Source: Campylobacter concisus
GTDB lineage: Bacteria; Campylobacterota; Campylobacteria; Campylobacterales; Campylobacteraceae
Reading direction: 5' to 3'
DNA: 64,000 bases
Assembly (NCBI RefSeq): GCF_003049085.1
Contig: NZ_PIQX01000002.1
Coordinates: forward strand, 62,001 to 126,000
Shown: piece after piece, positions 26,848-36,607 of the stretch
Numbering within the stretch: the first letter of the stretch is position 1
Layout of the letters: each line of letters begins with the position of its first letter
Translations under genes and position numbers: made by a program
The notes under the pieces: generated by a model
Seen by the model: only the letters and a program-made list of their open reading frames with translations
The model's database searches: none
What the model was told of the DNA's origin: nothing

Positions 26848-28073
26848 CTATCGACCTCGCCTAAGATGATATTTGTGCTACCAATTATCGTAGCGACGTC
26901 AGCGATGTACTGACCTACTAATAAATCTTCGTAAATAGCGCAGTGCCAAAAGCTTGGCGTGCGAATTTTTAGGCGGTACGGGCTTGCGCTGCCGTCTGAG
27001 TTTATATAAATTCCAAGCTCACCCTTTGGCGACTCGCTAGCAAAGTAAATTTCACCCTTTGGTGGTTTTAGCCCCTGAGTTATTAGCACAAAATGCTGCA
27101 TTAGTGAGTAGTTTTGGCTCATTATCTGCTCTTTTGAAGCGCTCACGTAATCTGGCGCATCGGCGATGATAGCGGGGCTGCTTGTTTGATACTTGCTAAC
27201 GCACTGCTTTAAAATTTTCACGCACTCACGCATCTCTTTCATGTAAAGCAGATACCTTGCGTAGCAATCGCCTTTGGTGGCGTAAGGCACGTCAAATTCT
27301 AGCTCATCATAGATGAGATATGGCTCTTCTTTTCTTATATCACGCGCCACACCGCTTGCTCTTAGCATGACACCAGAGCAGCCGCTACTAAGGGCTAACT
27401 CTTTGCTAATTACGCCCACATCTACAAGCCTTGCTTGCCAAATTCTATTTTCGCTTAGCAGATCTTCGTAAAGCGTGATGTCGCTTGGAAATTTCTCACA
27501 AAATTTAAGCAGCTCCTCGCACCAGCCATTAGGTAGGTCAAGCGGCACGCCACCGATCCTTATGGAGCTATGAGTTAGCCTTGCGCCGCAGTATTTTTCT
27601 ATAAGATCAAGGACGTATTCGCGCTCTCTAAATGCGTATAAAAAGACGCTCATTGCCCCCACGTCAAGTGCGTGTGTAGCTAAAAATAAAAGGTGCGAGC
27701 TGATGCGATTTAGCTCTAAAAGCATCACTCTAATAATCTGCGCACGGCGAGGCACTTCGATACCACAAAGCTTCTCTACGGCCGCACAAAACGCGTAGTT
27801 ATTGGCACTCGATGCTATGTAATCGACCCTGTCAGTCACTGGGATAAATTCCTGATAGGTCATATTTTCAGCCATTTTTTCAACGCCTCGGTGCATGAAG
27901 CCAACCTCTGGTAAGGCCCTTACGACCTTTTCGCCATCAAGCTCAAGCACAAGCTTTAACTGACCATGTGCGCTTGGGTGTTGTGGGCCAAAATTTAGTA
28001 TCATCTTGCCGTCATTTTGCTCAAATTCTAAATTTTCAAAAAATGGTTTTAAGCGGTTTGGTGCCTGGCTCAA
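26844..28073 (-). CDS. nuoD: NADH-quinone oxidoreductase subunit D
   Basis: The 49-kDa subunit lines the quinone pocket. The 409 residues include NFGPQHPSAHGQLKLVLELDGE near the start (quoted in two parts: NFGPQHPSAHG and LKLVLELDGE), GFMHRGVEKMAE, the DRVDYIASSANNYAF segment and the C-terminal DVATIIGSTNIILGEVDR. It overlaps nuoC by 4 bp. Confidence 0.97.
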   Translation of the reverse strand: MSQAPNRLKPFFENLEFEQNDGKMILNFGPQHPSAHGQLKLVLELDGEKVVRALPEVGFMHRGVEKMAENMTYQEFIPVTDRVDYIASSANNYAFCAAVEKLCGIEVPRRAQIIRVMLLELNRISSHLLFLATHALDVGAMSVFLYAFREREYVLDLIEKYCGARLTHSSIRIGGVPLDLPNGWCEELLKFCEKFPSDITLYEDLLSENRIWQARLVDVGVISKELALSSGCSGVMLRASGVARDIRKEEPYLIYDELEFDVPYATKGDCYARYLLYMKEMRECVKILKQCVSKYQTSSPAIIADAPDYVSASKEQIMSQNYSLMQHFVLITQGLKPPKGEIYFASESPKGELGIYINSDGSASPYRLKIRTPSFWHCAIYEDLLVGQYIADVATIIGSTNIILGEVDR

Positions 28074-28828
28074 GGTCTTTCCTTTACTATCTGGCTCTGG
28101 CTAAATTTAGCCTTTTTGACAAATTTTACGCCGCCATCTTCTTGATACTCATACTCTTCGCTAAATGCCCTTGAAAATCCAAAGGTATCTTTCTCTTCAA
28201 TATAAGCTGGATCGCGGTTCTCTTTGCCAATTTGCTCTCTAAACTCACGCCCAAAAATTTTATCCACCTCGTACCATTTGGCTGCCTCGTCGCCAGTTAG
28301 CGGATAGCTCTTTAAGAGCGGGTGTGAGTGCCAGTCATCAGGCATGATGAGACGCTTTAAATTTGGATGATCTTTGATCAAAACACCGCTTAGATCATAC
28401 ATCTCGCGCTCAGCCCAGTTTGCGCTTTTGTAAAGCTCACAAACGCTTTTTAGCATTTCATCATTTTTTACAAAGCATTTTACACGGACGCGTCTATTTT
28501 TACTGATACTAAGAAGCTGATAAAAGACCTCATATCCATCTTTTTGATTTATGAAATCAAGCGCTGCGAGCTCACTAAGCTGTTCGTAACCAAAAGATTT
28601 TAATACTTCAAGAGCTTTAAAATTTTCACTAGAATTTACGTAGAGAACAAGTTGGTCAAACTCCACATAGCTAGATAAAATTTCTACTCCGTTTTGCTCT
28701 AAGATGGCTAGCTCCTCATCAAATTTAGAACCTCTTACCTCATCTTTTGGCGTCTGCTTTTCTATGTAAAATTTCTCTTTGTAATACTGCTTTTTTTGCA
28801 GATCATTATTTGGCTTATACTCTCTCAT
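28070..28828 (-). CDS. nuoC: NADH-quinone oxidoreductase subunit C
   Basis: The 30-kDa subunit of the peripheral arm. The core signature [20 protein letters not shown] is followed by [19 protein letters not shown], as in the family. At 252 residues it has an N-terminal extension of about 45 charged residues and a C-terminal tail not seen in minimal NuoC. It is separate from nuoD, unlike the NuoCD fusion of E. coli. Confidence 0.95.
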   Translation of the reverse strand: MREYKPNNDLQKKQYYKEKFYIEKQTPKDEVRGSKFDEELAILEQNGVEILSSYVEFDQLVLYVNSSENFKALEVLKSFGYEQLSELAALDFINQKDGYEVFYQLLSISKNRRVRVKCFVKNDEMLKSVCELYKSANWAEREMYDLSGVLIKDHPNLKRLIMPDDWHSHPLLKSYPLTGDEAAKWYEVDKIFGREFREQIGKENRDPAYIEEKDTFGFSRAFSEEYEYQEDGGVKFVKKAKFSQSQIVKERP

Positions 28829-29337
28829 ATCTCAAGCTTTCTTGGCTTTTGCGCTCTAAATGCACTTTGTTTTCTTATCTTTTTTTGAAGCATCATGAGC
28901 GCGTATTGAAGCGTTTCTGGGCGAGGAGCACAGCCTGGGATGTAGATATCAACTGGTATTATTCTATCGACACCTTGAACGGTTGAATAGGTGTTAAACA
29001 TGCCGCCAGTGTTTGCACAGCTACCCATTGAGATGACCCATTTTGGCTCAGGCATCTGATCATAAAGACGCCTTGTAAACTCGGCGTGTTTTTTAGTTAG
29101 CGTGCCAGCTATTATCATCACCTCTGAGTGTCTTGGACTGGCGCGAAATATAGTACCAAATCTATCAAAATCATACCTACTAGCTCCACTTGCCATCATC
29201 TCTATCGCACAGCAAGCAAGCCCGTAGCTAAGTGCCCAAAGCGAGTTGCTCCTACCCCACTGCACGAGCTTATCAACGGTTGTTAAAACGACTGGCAAGC
29301 CACCATTTGCAGCGTAGTTTATCTGATGCTTTGCCAT
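28825..29337 (-). CDS. nuoB: NADH-quinone oxidoreductase subunit B
   Basis: NuoB holds cluster N2, the last Fe-S cluster before quinone. The tandem Cys pair is in [12 protein letters not shown], with further ligands in [13 protein letters not shown] and [11 protein letters not shown]. The length, 170 residues, is normal. It overlaps nuoA by 19 bp and nuoC by 4 bp. Confidence 0.97.
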   Translation of the reverse strand: MAKHQINYAANGGLPVVLTTVDKLVQWGRSNSLWALSYGLACCAIEMMASGASRYDFDRFGTIFRASPRHSEVMIIAGTLTKKHAEFTRRLYDQMPEPKWVISMGSCANTGGMFNTYSTVQGVDRIIPVDIYIPGCAPRPETLQYALMMLQKKIRKQSAFRAQKPRKLEI

Positions 29338-29708
29338 TTAAAGACTCCTTTTTGCCAAGCATAAGCAAAGCCGATAAGTAAAATCGCCACAAAAAGCAAC
29401 ATTTCGATTAGTCCAAAAATTCCAAGTAGCCTAAAATCCACCGCCCACGGATACATAAAAATGACTTCAACATCAAACAAAATAAATAAAATTCCATAAA
29501 AAAAGTAGTGGATATTTATCTTATTTGGCTGTTTTACGGTGGTTGGACCACACTCATAAAAGCCAAGTTTTAGACGCTGGGTATTGCGGTTGGCTAATTT
29601 TTTACTTATTTTTGAAGATAAGAATGTTATTAAACAAAATGAACAAGTCGCTAGTAAAAGTATGATAAATGCACCAAAATAGGTACTTTCAAGCTCTGAA
29701 TGTGACAT
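29319..29708 (-). CDS. nuoA: NADH-quinone oxidoreductase subunit A
   Basis: The 129-residue membrane subunit has three hydrophobic helices and the family motif [11 protein letters not shown], then [18 protein letters not shown] (quoted in part). It is the first gene of the 14-gene nuo operon, which runs to nuoN and perhaps pflA. AAAAGG lies before the ATG and a TAGAAT -10-like box about 30 bp further upstream. Confidence 0.96.
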   Translation of the reverse strand: MSHSELESTYFGAFIILLLATCSFCLITFLSSKISKKLANRNTQRLKLGFYECGPTTVKQPNKINIHYFFYGILFILFDVEVIFMYPWAVDFRLLGIFGLIEMLLFVAILLIGFAYAWQKGVFKWQSIR

Positions 29709-29813
29709 ACTTTGCCTTTTTTAATTTTTAAGATTCTACTAAATTTAAATTTATTTGAGCTTGAAACGGCTTAAGAGCAGGGTGAGTATTGTGCTTTTGT
29801 GTAAAAATTACTC

Positions 29814-31448
29814 CTATTTTATCTTCTCGACTGCATCCTTTGCAGCACTTATTCGCTCGCTCTCATCTAGCTCACGCACAAAGCCATCTTTTACCAAGAT
29901 GATCCTAGTTGCTACATCAAAATAGCTATCATCGTGGCTAACAGCGATTATGCTGATGCCTTTACTTTGTAAAAATGGCAAAATTTCTTTATAAAATTTT
30001 CGCTTAAATAGCGGATCTTGGTCGGCCGCCCATTCATCTAGGATAAGGATAGAGCGGTGCTCTAAGATGGCTATTAAAAGACTTAGACGCTTTCGCTGGC
30101 CAGTTGAGAGTTGCGTGGTGCTAAGCTTATTATCTATGACACTTACTTTTTTGTCGATCTCAAGCAAGGCTAAAAGCTCGTCTATTTCGTTCTGGCTAGC
30201 AAAGCCATTATGAGAGAGCGTTTGTGAAAATAGATAAAAATCAGCAAAAATAGCGCTAATCTTTGCCTGATAGCTTTGTAAATTTCTTTCATCTATCTTT
30301 GTGCTATCAAGGTAAATTTCGCCACCACTTGGGCGAATGAGGCCACAAAGTAAATTTATAAGAGTGCTTTTGCCACTACCATTTTTACCGATGATAAACG
30401 TTATCTCACCGCGTTTGATCTCTAAATTTACATCTTTTAGGCTAAATTTGCCGTGAGTATAGTTGAAATTTATATCCTTTAGTCTAATGCTTCGCCACTC
30501 GTCACTTAGGCTATCATCAAATTTAAAGCCTTCCTTAAATTTATTTAGATTTAAACTCATGATCTTTTCTAAACTCACTTTTGCGCTAAGTGCGGCCGGT
30601 ATGGAACCAACCATACTCATAAACGAGCCTCTTAAAAATAGTATCGTTAGGCTGATGCTTAGTGCTGTTTGCAGGCTCGCCCAGTCAAATGCCACGCACA
30701 AAAATACACAAAGTCCTACTGAGCCAAGTAGTATAATGTTTGTAAAATTATCGCTTAATGCGTGATAAATATCGGCTTTTACCATATTTTGGCGTTTTTT
30801 ATCGCCTGTAAAATTTAACTCATCAAAGCAGGCACTTGCCCTTGCCCTGTTTAAACTAAGCTCTCTATGCCCCTCTACGATATCGTCGTAGTGCTTTTGC
30901 AATGCATCATCTTGAACTCTAGAATGCCTAAAATAAAGATGAATTTTTTTCATAAAAAGCGTATTTATAAAAAGAGTCGCACCGATCCAAATGGATAAAA
31001 AGATAAAAATTTTTGGAGCGATTACACAAAGATAGATGCTAGCACAGACGATAAAAACTAAGCTTTGTATAAAGCCAGTAGCACTCATAAAAGCAAATGT
31101 GATCGTTTTTATGTCATTGTTTAGGCTAGCTATAATCTTTGCCTTGCCGATCTCATTTATCACGCTATTTGGTGTATCTAAAATTTGCTTTACACTTTGA
31201 TATCTTAGCTCATAGATAAATTTATGCCCAAAATTTGTAAGCGATATATTTGCGGCGATGGCGCTTATAAAAAATAAAAGTAAGACTGCTATAAATTTAA
31301 TCGCAAGAATCGGATCAAATTCTTTTAAGCTTACAAGCTCATTGTTTATAAACGAAAGAGTCCAGACACCAAGTCCGCTAAATAGGAGTGTTAATAACAC
31401 TATTTTAGAAATTTGATATATGTTTTTTTTGATTAAATTTGCAAGCAT
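29814..31448 (-). CDS. PvdE-type ABC exporter (fused membrane and ATPase domains)
   Basis: The 544-residue protein has about six membrane helices (residues 12-285) and one ATPase domain. Walker A GKNGSGKS is at 354-361, the signature LSTGQRKRL near 438 and Walker B ILILDEWAADQDP near 457, where EWAADQDP is typical of the cyclic-peptide/siderophore exporter group of PvdE and SyrD. It likely works as a homodimer in the inner membrane. Its ATG overlaps the stop of the radical SAM gene by one base, so the pair is translationally coupled. The cargo is unknown; a haem-related compound or a modified peptide are both possible. Confidence 0.85.
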   Translation of the reverse strand: MLANLIKKNIYQISKIVLLTLLFSGLGVWTLSFINNELVSLKEFDPILAIKFIAVLLLFFISAIAANISLTNFGHKFIYELRYQSVKQILDTPNSVINEIGKAKIIASLNNDIKTITFAFMSATGFIQSLVFIVCASIYLCVIAPKIFIFLSIWIGATLFINTLFMKKIHLYFRHSRVQDDALQKHYDDIVEGHRELSLNRARASACFDELNFTGDKKRQNMVKADIYHALSDNFTNIILLGSVGLCVFLCVAFDWASLQTALSISLTILFLRGSFMSMVGSIPAALSAKVSLEKIMSLNLNKFKEGFKFDDSLSDEWRSIRLKDINFNYTHGKFSLKDVNLEIKRGEITFIIGKNGSGKSTLINLLCGLIRPSGGEIYLDSTKIDERNLQSYQAKISAIFADFYLFSQTLSHNGFASQNEIDELLALLEIDKKVSVIDNKLSTTQLSTGQRKRLSLLIAILEHRSILILDEWAADQDPLFKRKFYKEILPFLQSKGISIIAVSHDDSYFDVATRIILVKDGFVRELDESERISAAKDAVEKIK

Positions 31449-32812
31449 TATATCGCAGCTCGTGGCTGAATGATATTTGGCTCATACTTTTGTTCAGTAT
31501 TTTCGCTCATTATGCGAAGCACCTTGCTTCGTTTTATCTTAGCGTCATCTTTAAATATCGCACGCACTTTGTCCATGCCAGCATAAAAATCACGCATAAG
31601 CACGATGCAAATATATTTGCCAAAAAATGTCGGCTTGATAATACCATTTTCTTCATATATTGCATTTACAAGCTTAAGCAAGCTAAGCTCCATAAATAAG
31701 GCTTTGTTGATGTTTGTGTTATTTTCATTGTTATATCTTTTAATATCAACTCCGCCATCAAAAAGCCTTGTTAAAAACGTGTATTTAAGTCTCTCTTTCT
31801 TGCTAAAACCACATTTTGCGATGACTGGGCTTTGCCTATTTTTTATCCTTTTGCCGTATTCAAGTAGATTAAACGCGTTTATTACAAGCTCGCCATTAAG
31901 AAAGCTAAATGCTCCGCTACCAACGCCAAGATACTCTAAATTTGAGCCAACATATTCGTCACGAAGGTCAGCATTTTTTTCATTTGAAAATGCCCAAGCG
32001 TTGCTTTGTTTGTAGTTACTTTTGCTAAATTCTTCAGTGATTATCTCATAAAATTCACGCTCGTTATCTACGTTTGAAACACCAAGCGAGCGAGCTATAT
32101 TCTCTCTTGTTAGCTCTGATTTCATAAGTGGATAGAAGGTGATTTGTTGCGGAGAGATCGATTTTGCAGTATTTATGTCGTTTATGAGCTGCTCTTTTGT
32201 TTGATTTGGCAGGTTAAAGATGAGATCGAGGCTAATGACTGGGATCTTGCCAAGAGCGAGCTCAAGCTTTCTTTTTATCTCCTTGGCTGAGCCAAATTTT
32301 TCATATCTGCCAACTCTCTTTAACGTTTCATCATCAAAGCTTTGTACGCCAACGCTTAAGCGATCAATTAATCCATCAAATCTAGCTAAACTCTCGGGGG
32401 AGATGTGATTTGGATCGCTTTCTGCTGAAATTTCATCTATACTAAAAAGCTCTTTTGCAAGCTTAAGCGTTTTCTCAAGCTCAGGTTCATTTATAAGCGT
32501 TGTGCCACCACCAACATAAAGTGAATCAAAGTCAAATCCAGCCTCTTTAACCTGCCTCATCTCCTCACGTAAATTTTCAAAATAAACTTTTGCAAGCTCT
32601 TGCTCGTAGTGGTACTTATGAAACGAGCAATATGGACAGAATGTGTGACAAAATGGCACATGTGCGTAGAGCATATACTTTTTGTCTTTTTTTGGAGTTT
32701 TGGTGTAGGTTGTGGTTAAAATGTCTATATTAAATTCATTATATAGTGATCTTTGAATAGAATTATGAGCGTAATTTACGGCAAAATTCTCGATAATATT
32801 TTTAAAGATCAT
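31448..32812 (-). CDS. Radical SAM protein, HemN/HemW/HutW-like
   Basis: The 454-residue protein has the radical SAM cluster motif CHTFCPYC (Cys55, Cys59, Cys62) in the HemN-type context YAHVPFC, then LYVGGGTTL, the AESDPNHI segment and DRLSVGVQSFDDETLKRVGR. The domain order and the extra 45 residues before the motif resemble HutW/ChuW, which opens the haem ring under anaerobic conditions, more than HemW chaperones; this is judged by eye. A true coproporphyrinogen dehydrogenase role is less likely because of the coupled exporter gene. Promoter sequence should lie in the 194 bp upstream. Confidence 0.8.
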   Translation of the reverse strand: MIFKNIIENFAVNYAHNSIQRSLYNEFNIDILTTTYTKTPKKDKKYMLYAHVPFCHTFCPYCSFHKYHYEQELAKVYFENLREEMRQVKEAGFDFDSLYVGGGTTLINEPELEKTLKLAKELFSIDEISAESDPNHISPESLARFDGLIDRLSVGVQSFDDETLKRVGRYEKFGSAKEIKRKLELALGKIPVISLDLIFNLPNQTKEQLINDINTAKSISPQQITFYPLMKSELTRENIARSLGVSNVDNEREFYEIITEEFSKSNYKQSNAWAFSNEKNADLRDEYVGSNLEYLGVGSGAFSFLNGELVINAFNLLEYGKRIKNRQSPVIAKCGFSKKERLKYTFLTRLFDGGVDIKRYNNENNTNINKALFMELSLLKLVNAIYEENGIIKPTFFGKYICIVLMRDFYAGMDKVRAIFKDDAKIKRSKVLRIMSENTEQKYEPNIIQPRAAI

Positions 32813-33006
32813 AACTAATCGCCTTAAATAAGTTTGGTTTTAAATTGATGTGTTAGGATAGCTAACTTTTAATAAATTTAGCCTTGCATCGGTATAAAAA
32901 TTTAGTAAAAGATAAAAATCACTTAAGACTTTTACTTATAAAAACATACCATTTTTAGTATTTGGCTTAGTTTTTAATACCCACCTTAAGTGATAAATTT
33001 AATATT

Positions 33007-33957
33007 TTATTCCTTAGCTCTTGAGATGATCTTGCTTGAGTCTAGCTCAAATTTTGTTTCCTCATTGTTCTCATTTTTATAACCAATTGTTTCCAAATAA
33101 TAAAACTTACCAAGAGTTGAGGTGGCTTTTATGTTATGAAGTAAAATGACATCATTTTGTTTTTCTATATAAGTTATATTTTCTTTTGGGGTTACCTTAA
33201 CAGTAGTTCCAATAGTAAAATTATTTTCTTTTAATGTATTCTTATCTACTATCGCATAGCTTAGGTTTTTATTCTGATATTTTATATTTGTAGCTTCTTT
33301 TATATTTTTGCATTCATTATCTTCGCAACTAAATTTTATATATTCAGGGAAAACATTGCCGCATAATGCTGAATTATTATTCTCATCTTTTATAGCTAAT
33401 TTATTATCAGCATACGAAATAGTTAGATTTTCTTCAGCCAAATTTATATTAGTAATATCGCAAATCTCTTTTGGTAAAGCACCCAATGCACTTTTTTCAA
33501 TAGATAAATATTTATATTCTACATTTGCTATACCAAGCTTATTTGCGAATTCATTTGTTACAAACCAAGAAAGAATTGCAAATACTACAATTATGAAAGC
33601 AATTACAAACTGAAGGAAGTCATTATTGTTGTAAAAATCTTTAAAACCTTTAAAGTATATAAGTATCACAAGATAAAGTCCAGCTATTGAAAGAAAAAGT
33701 AATAGACTGAATTTAATACATATAATAACTATAAGCACTACTACGATAGTTCTAATTATTACTATAGAAACTTTACGTAAAATATATTTATCTATAAAAA
33801 CAAACAACAAAATAATAAAAAAACACCCAAACAATTCATAAAGTGGTCTAATTATAGTAATAGTATTTAATGCCATTATATAAACTGATGTAAAGAAAAG
33901 AAGCAAAGAAAGCCGAAAGAAAGTTACAAATTTATCTATGCAAATAACAATAAGCAA
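33007..33957 (-). CDS. Membrane protein with periplasmic C-terminal domain, possibly a split gene
   Basis: I do not recognise a family. The product has four to five hydrophobic helices in its first half and a 160-residue hydrophilic C-terminal part, probably outside the inner membrane, with two CxxxxC-like Cys near SCEDNECKN. The frame opens at a TTG at 33957, but an ATG at 33876 is as plausible (289 residues). Its N-terminal 30 residues repeat the C-terminal part of the preceding gene. See the repeat entry: the two frames would fuse into one of 627 residues if the repeat were collapsed. Confidence 0.6.
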   Translation of the reverse strand: MLIVICIDKFVTFFRLSLLLFFTSVYIMALNTITIIRPLYELFGCFFIILLFVFIDKYILRKVSIVIIRTIVVVLIVIICIKFSLLLFLSIAGLYLVILIYFKGFKDFYNNNDFLQFVIAFIIVVFAILSWFVTNEFANKLGIANVEYKYLSIEKSALGALPKEICDITNINLAEENLTISYADNKLAIKDENNNSALCGNVFPEYIKFSCEDNECKNIKEATNIKYQNKNLSYAIVDKNTLKENNFTIGTTVKVTPKENITYIEKQNDVILLHNIKATSTLGKFYYLETIGYKNENNEETKFELDSSKIISRAKE

Positions 33958-34031
33958 GCAAAAAGTCGATACCTAAAGAATACCAAAACAATTCATTAAG
34001 TGGTCTAATTATAGTAATAGTATTTAATGCC
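33829..34031. repeat. Imperfect direct repeat, offset 157 bp
   Basis: Bases 33829-33874 recur at 33986-34031 with about two mismatches, including 34 identical bases at 33841-33874 and 33998-34031. Weaker similarity runs on for about 45 more bases. Both copies are read on the minus strand as ALNTITIIRPL plus neighbours, but in different frames because 157 is not a multiple of three. Confidence 0.9.
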
Positions 34032-35047
34032 GCCATACAAATTAATGTAAAAAGAGGAAGCAAAGAAAGCCCAAAAAAAATTGTCCATCCTGCATCTTTC
34101 TTATGATAGCCTGGATAACATAAACAAGGCAAAATAAAAAAAAGAGAAATAGTGGCTAACATAAAAAATAATGATACACCAACATATGCTACATCTGCTC
34201 CACCTAAATCAGGAAAATATTTCAACTCAAATCCAAAATATGCAAAATAATAGATCATGCCAACCAAGCTAATACCAGATAGTATCAATGGATGAAATTT
34301 TAAAAGAGCATTAAAATAGTCTTTTGCACTTCTTTCTTCAAAAGAATTTGTTAAATAATATTTAAAATATTCATTGGCAAGTTTTGATATCTCTTTTGTC
34401 TTCTTGTTAATATCTTTAATATAGTGCTCATTAAAATTTGCTTTAGTTTTAAAATCTTTTTCTTTAGAGATTTCAGTTATTTGTTTCTTTATTTTTGATA
34501 TATTTTTTTTGAATCCCTCTTGTTTTGTGTCGCTATTGTCTTCACTATCTATTAAATTTAAAATTTCTTTATGTGGAGAACCATCGTTTGTACAAATAAA
34601 AAATTCATCCAATAATTTTTTAATTTCATTGGAATTTTCATTTATTTTCTTAACTGAGATTTCGTCAAGTTTTTTACATATTTTATTTTTTATATTATCT
34701 ATAAATTTTTCAATTAATAATTTGTCTAAATATTGCCCGCATAATTTTGTCATTATAGTAAATTTAAATTTTTTCTTTTCGAATGTATCTAATAGCTCAT
34801 ATTTAATTTCTAAAATTTTAAAACTTATTTGACGTTTTATTTCTCTTAATTCATTATAAAAAACATCAGGATCACTTTTATCCAAATTACTATACAACCT
34901 CTTTTCTTTATTTAAAAGAACTATTAACTGGCTATATTTACTATCATATTTGTCCAAGCCATCAAAATTTTCTCTTAAAAATTTTATGATTTCAGCTATC
35001 CTAGTAATATTATTTTCTTTCTGTTTTAAATTATCTTGATAACTCAA
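33932..35047 (-). CDS. Coiled-coil protein with C-terminal membrane helices
   Basis: The family is unknown to me. Residues 1-240 are very Lys/Glu-rich and probably coiled coil; four hydrophobic helices follow (about 250-365). The protein ends abruptly in AYCYLHR after the repeat it shares with the next gene. The start is TTG at 35047 with AGGA 7 bp before it. Base composition is poorer in GC than the flanking housekeeping genes, which hints at acquired DNA. Confidence 0.65.
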   Translation of the reverse strand: MSYQDNLKQKENNITRIAEIIKFLRENFDGLDKYDSKYSQLIVLLNKEKRLYSNLDKSDPDVFYNELREIKRQISFKILEIKYELLDTFEKKKFKFTIMTKLCGQYLDKLLIEKFIDNIKNKICKKLDEISVKKINENSNEIKKLLDEFFICTNDGSPHKEILNLIDSEDNSDTKQEGFKKNISKIKKQITEISKEKDFKTKANFNEHYIKDINKKTKEISKLANEYFKYYLTNSFEERSAKDYFNALLKFHPLILSGISLVGMIYYFAYFGFELKYFPDLGGADVAYVGVSLFFMLATISLFFILPCLCYPGYHKKDAGWTIFFGLSLLPLFTLICMAALNTITIIRPLNELFWYSLGIDFLLAYCYLHR

Positions 35048-35077
35048 ATTTAAATCCTAAAAATTTATAAAAACTTG

Positions 35078-35869
35078 CTATTTAAGCACCTTTGCGATTT
35101 CGCTCCAGCCCAAATTTTCAGCAAATTCAGCCGCCGTTTTTCCACTTTTTGTGCGAGCATTTTTATCAGCGCCGTATTTTAGCAAGAGATTTACAAGATT
35201 TAAATTTCCAGCGATCGCCTCGTGGTGAAGCTGCGTATAGCCAAATTCATCGGCGTCCGTGACCATACTTGGATGCTCTTTTATGTACTGCTCCACCTGT
35301 TCATGCGTATTTTTGCTCATTGGATGCTCTATCAAATTTTCAGGGTGCTCTTTTTGCTCGTAAACTACCAAAATATCGTTAAAATCGCCAAAATCAAGCC
35401 CCCATGCTTTATCGTGCTCTTTTAGCTCTTTCTTTTGCATGCGTGAACGCATCGCCTGCACGCTAAATCCACCGTATGCGCGTCCATCTATCGCAAAGAG
35501 CCAGTCGCTCATCTCATCTATCTTCACGCTTACTTGATCGCCTACTTTAACGTTTTGCACGGCGTCAGGCTCGTTTACGAGTGTTCCATATATCGTTTCG
35601 CCATCAAATTCCACATCGTCTATCCACATGTGCTCGCCGACTTCTTCGCCATTTACGACATCTAAGAAGCAAATTTTTACCATCGCATAATCAAGCATAG
35701 GTACGATCCTGTGGCGCTCCCAATAAACCTCACGCCAAAAATACCTAAAGCTCTCACGAGCTTGCTCAAACGCGCGCTGCATGTATTCTTCGTCGTTACT
35801 TACAAAATAGATCGGCATTTGCTTGCCAAGATCGATTTGTTTACCGAGAATTTTCTTAAAAAAGCTCAT
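35078..35869 (-). CDS. DUF2314 and ankyrin-repeat protein
   Basis: The 263-residue protein has an N-terminal DUF2314-type domain (FEQARESFRYFWREVYWER, then EHMWIDDVEFDGETIYGTL) and two C-terminal ankyrin repeats (EFGYTQLHHEAIAGNLNLVN, NARTKSGKTAAEFAENLG). There is no signal peptide, so it is probably cytoplasmic. I start at the ATG at 35869, which has AAGGAC before it; a longer frame to 35968 lacks a ribosome site. DUF2314 proteins often occur near toxin and immunity genes; a role here is inference. Confidence 0.8.
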   Translation of the reverse strand: MSFFKKILGKQIDLGKQMPIYFVSNDEEYMQRAFEQARESFRYFWREVYWERHRIVPMLDYAMVKICFLDVVNGEEVGEHMWIDDVEFDGETIYGTLVNEPDAVQNVKVGDQVSVKIDEMSDWLFAIDGRAYGGFSVQAMRSRMQKKELKEHDKAWGLDFGDFNDILVVYEQKEHPENLIEHPMSKNTHEQVEQYIKEHPSMVTDADEFGYTQLHHEAIAGNLNLVNLLLKYGADKNARTKSGKTAAEFAENLGWSEIAKVLK

Positions 35870-36092
35870 TTTTTGTCCTTGGTGAAATAAATTTAAGTGA
35901 AAAATTACAAAAAATTGCCAAATTTTGTATGAAAAAATCAAGTGGCAGTTTTGCAATTTTAATGACAAAGTGAATCACAAAACGTCGTGAGATGATTTTA
36001 AATGTTGCGACGAAAAATTAAGCGTGCGCTAGGCATATAGCCTGCGGAGTGAAAATTTTTCTAGCTCATTTAAAGGCACTCACGAGAAGCCG

Positions 36093-36590
36093 TTACTTTA
36101 GGTTTTTAAAACTGATCGGAAGCTCCAAATTTAACCCCCTCACCAGCTTTATACACTCCTGCAGATCGTCTATGCTTTTACTTGTTACTCTGATCTCTTC
36201 ACCCCTGATCTGCGCGCTTACCTTGATCTTTGAGTCTTTGATGGCTTTGGTGATCTTTTTTGAGTTTTCACCATCAAGCGTGTCGTTTAGCTTTAGTGTC
36301 GCCTCTAAATTTCCACCACTCGCTGGCTCTCTTTTTGTCTCTGTGATCGCTACTGGTAGGATGTTGCGCTTGATGAGTTTTGAGATAACTATATCTTTTA
36401 GTGCGTCGATCTTGTTGTCGCTTGAGCTAAGAAGCGTGATAAATTTCTCTTTTTCGTTTAGCTCGACTTCAGCTGCAAGCCCCTTAAAGTCATACCTCGC
36501 CGCGATCTCTTTTTTTGCCGTCTCCAGCGCGTTTTTGACCTCCATCATATCGACCTCGGCACTTATATCAAAACTATGCTCAGTTGCCAT
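36093..36590 (-). CDS. yajQ: YajQ family nucleotide-binding protein
   Basis: The 165-residue protein matches YajQ from end to end: [18 protein letters not shown] at the start, [19 protein letters not shown]-like text in the middle and [12 protein letters not shown]-like text near the end. Members bind c-di-GMP in Xanthomonas and Pseudomonas; others were described as RNA-binding. The order yajQ to UPF0323 matches C. jejuni Cj0374-Cj0371. Confidence 0.93.
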   Translation of the reverse strand: MATEHSFDISAEVDMMEVKNALETAKKEIAARYDFKGLAAEVELNEKEKFITLLSSSDNKIDALKDIVISKLIKRNILPVAITETKREPASGGNLEATLKLNDTLDGENSKKITKAIKDSKIKVSAQIRGEEIRVTSKSIDDLQECIKLVRGLNLELPISFKNLK

Positions 36591-36607
36591 TTTTATCCTT
36601 TCAAAAT

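Noticed and set aside
31448-32812. Oxygen-independent coproporphyrinogen oxidase HemN
   Set aside because: The core fits the superfamily, but the coupling to an exporter gene and the layout before the Cys motif fit HutW-like enzymes better; left as family level only.
33829-34031. Possible insertion-sequence ends or CRISPR repeats
   Set aside because: Only two copies exist, both coding and in homologous protein context; no transposase or spacer pattern.
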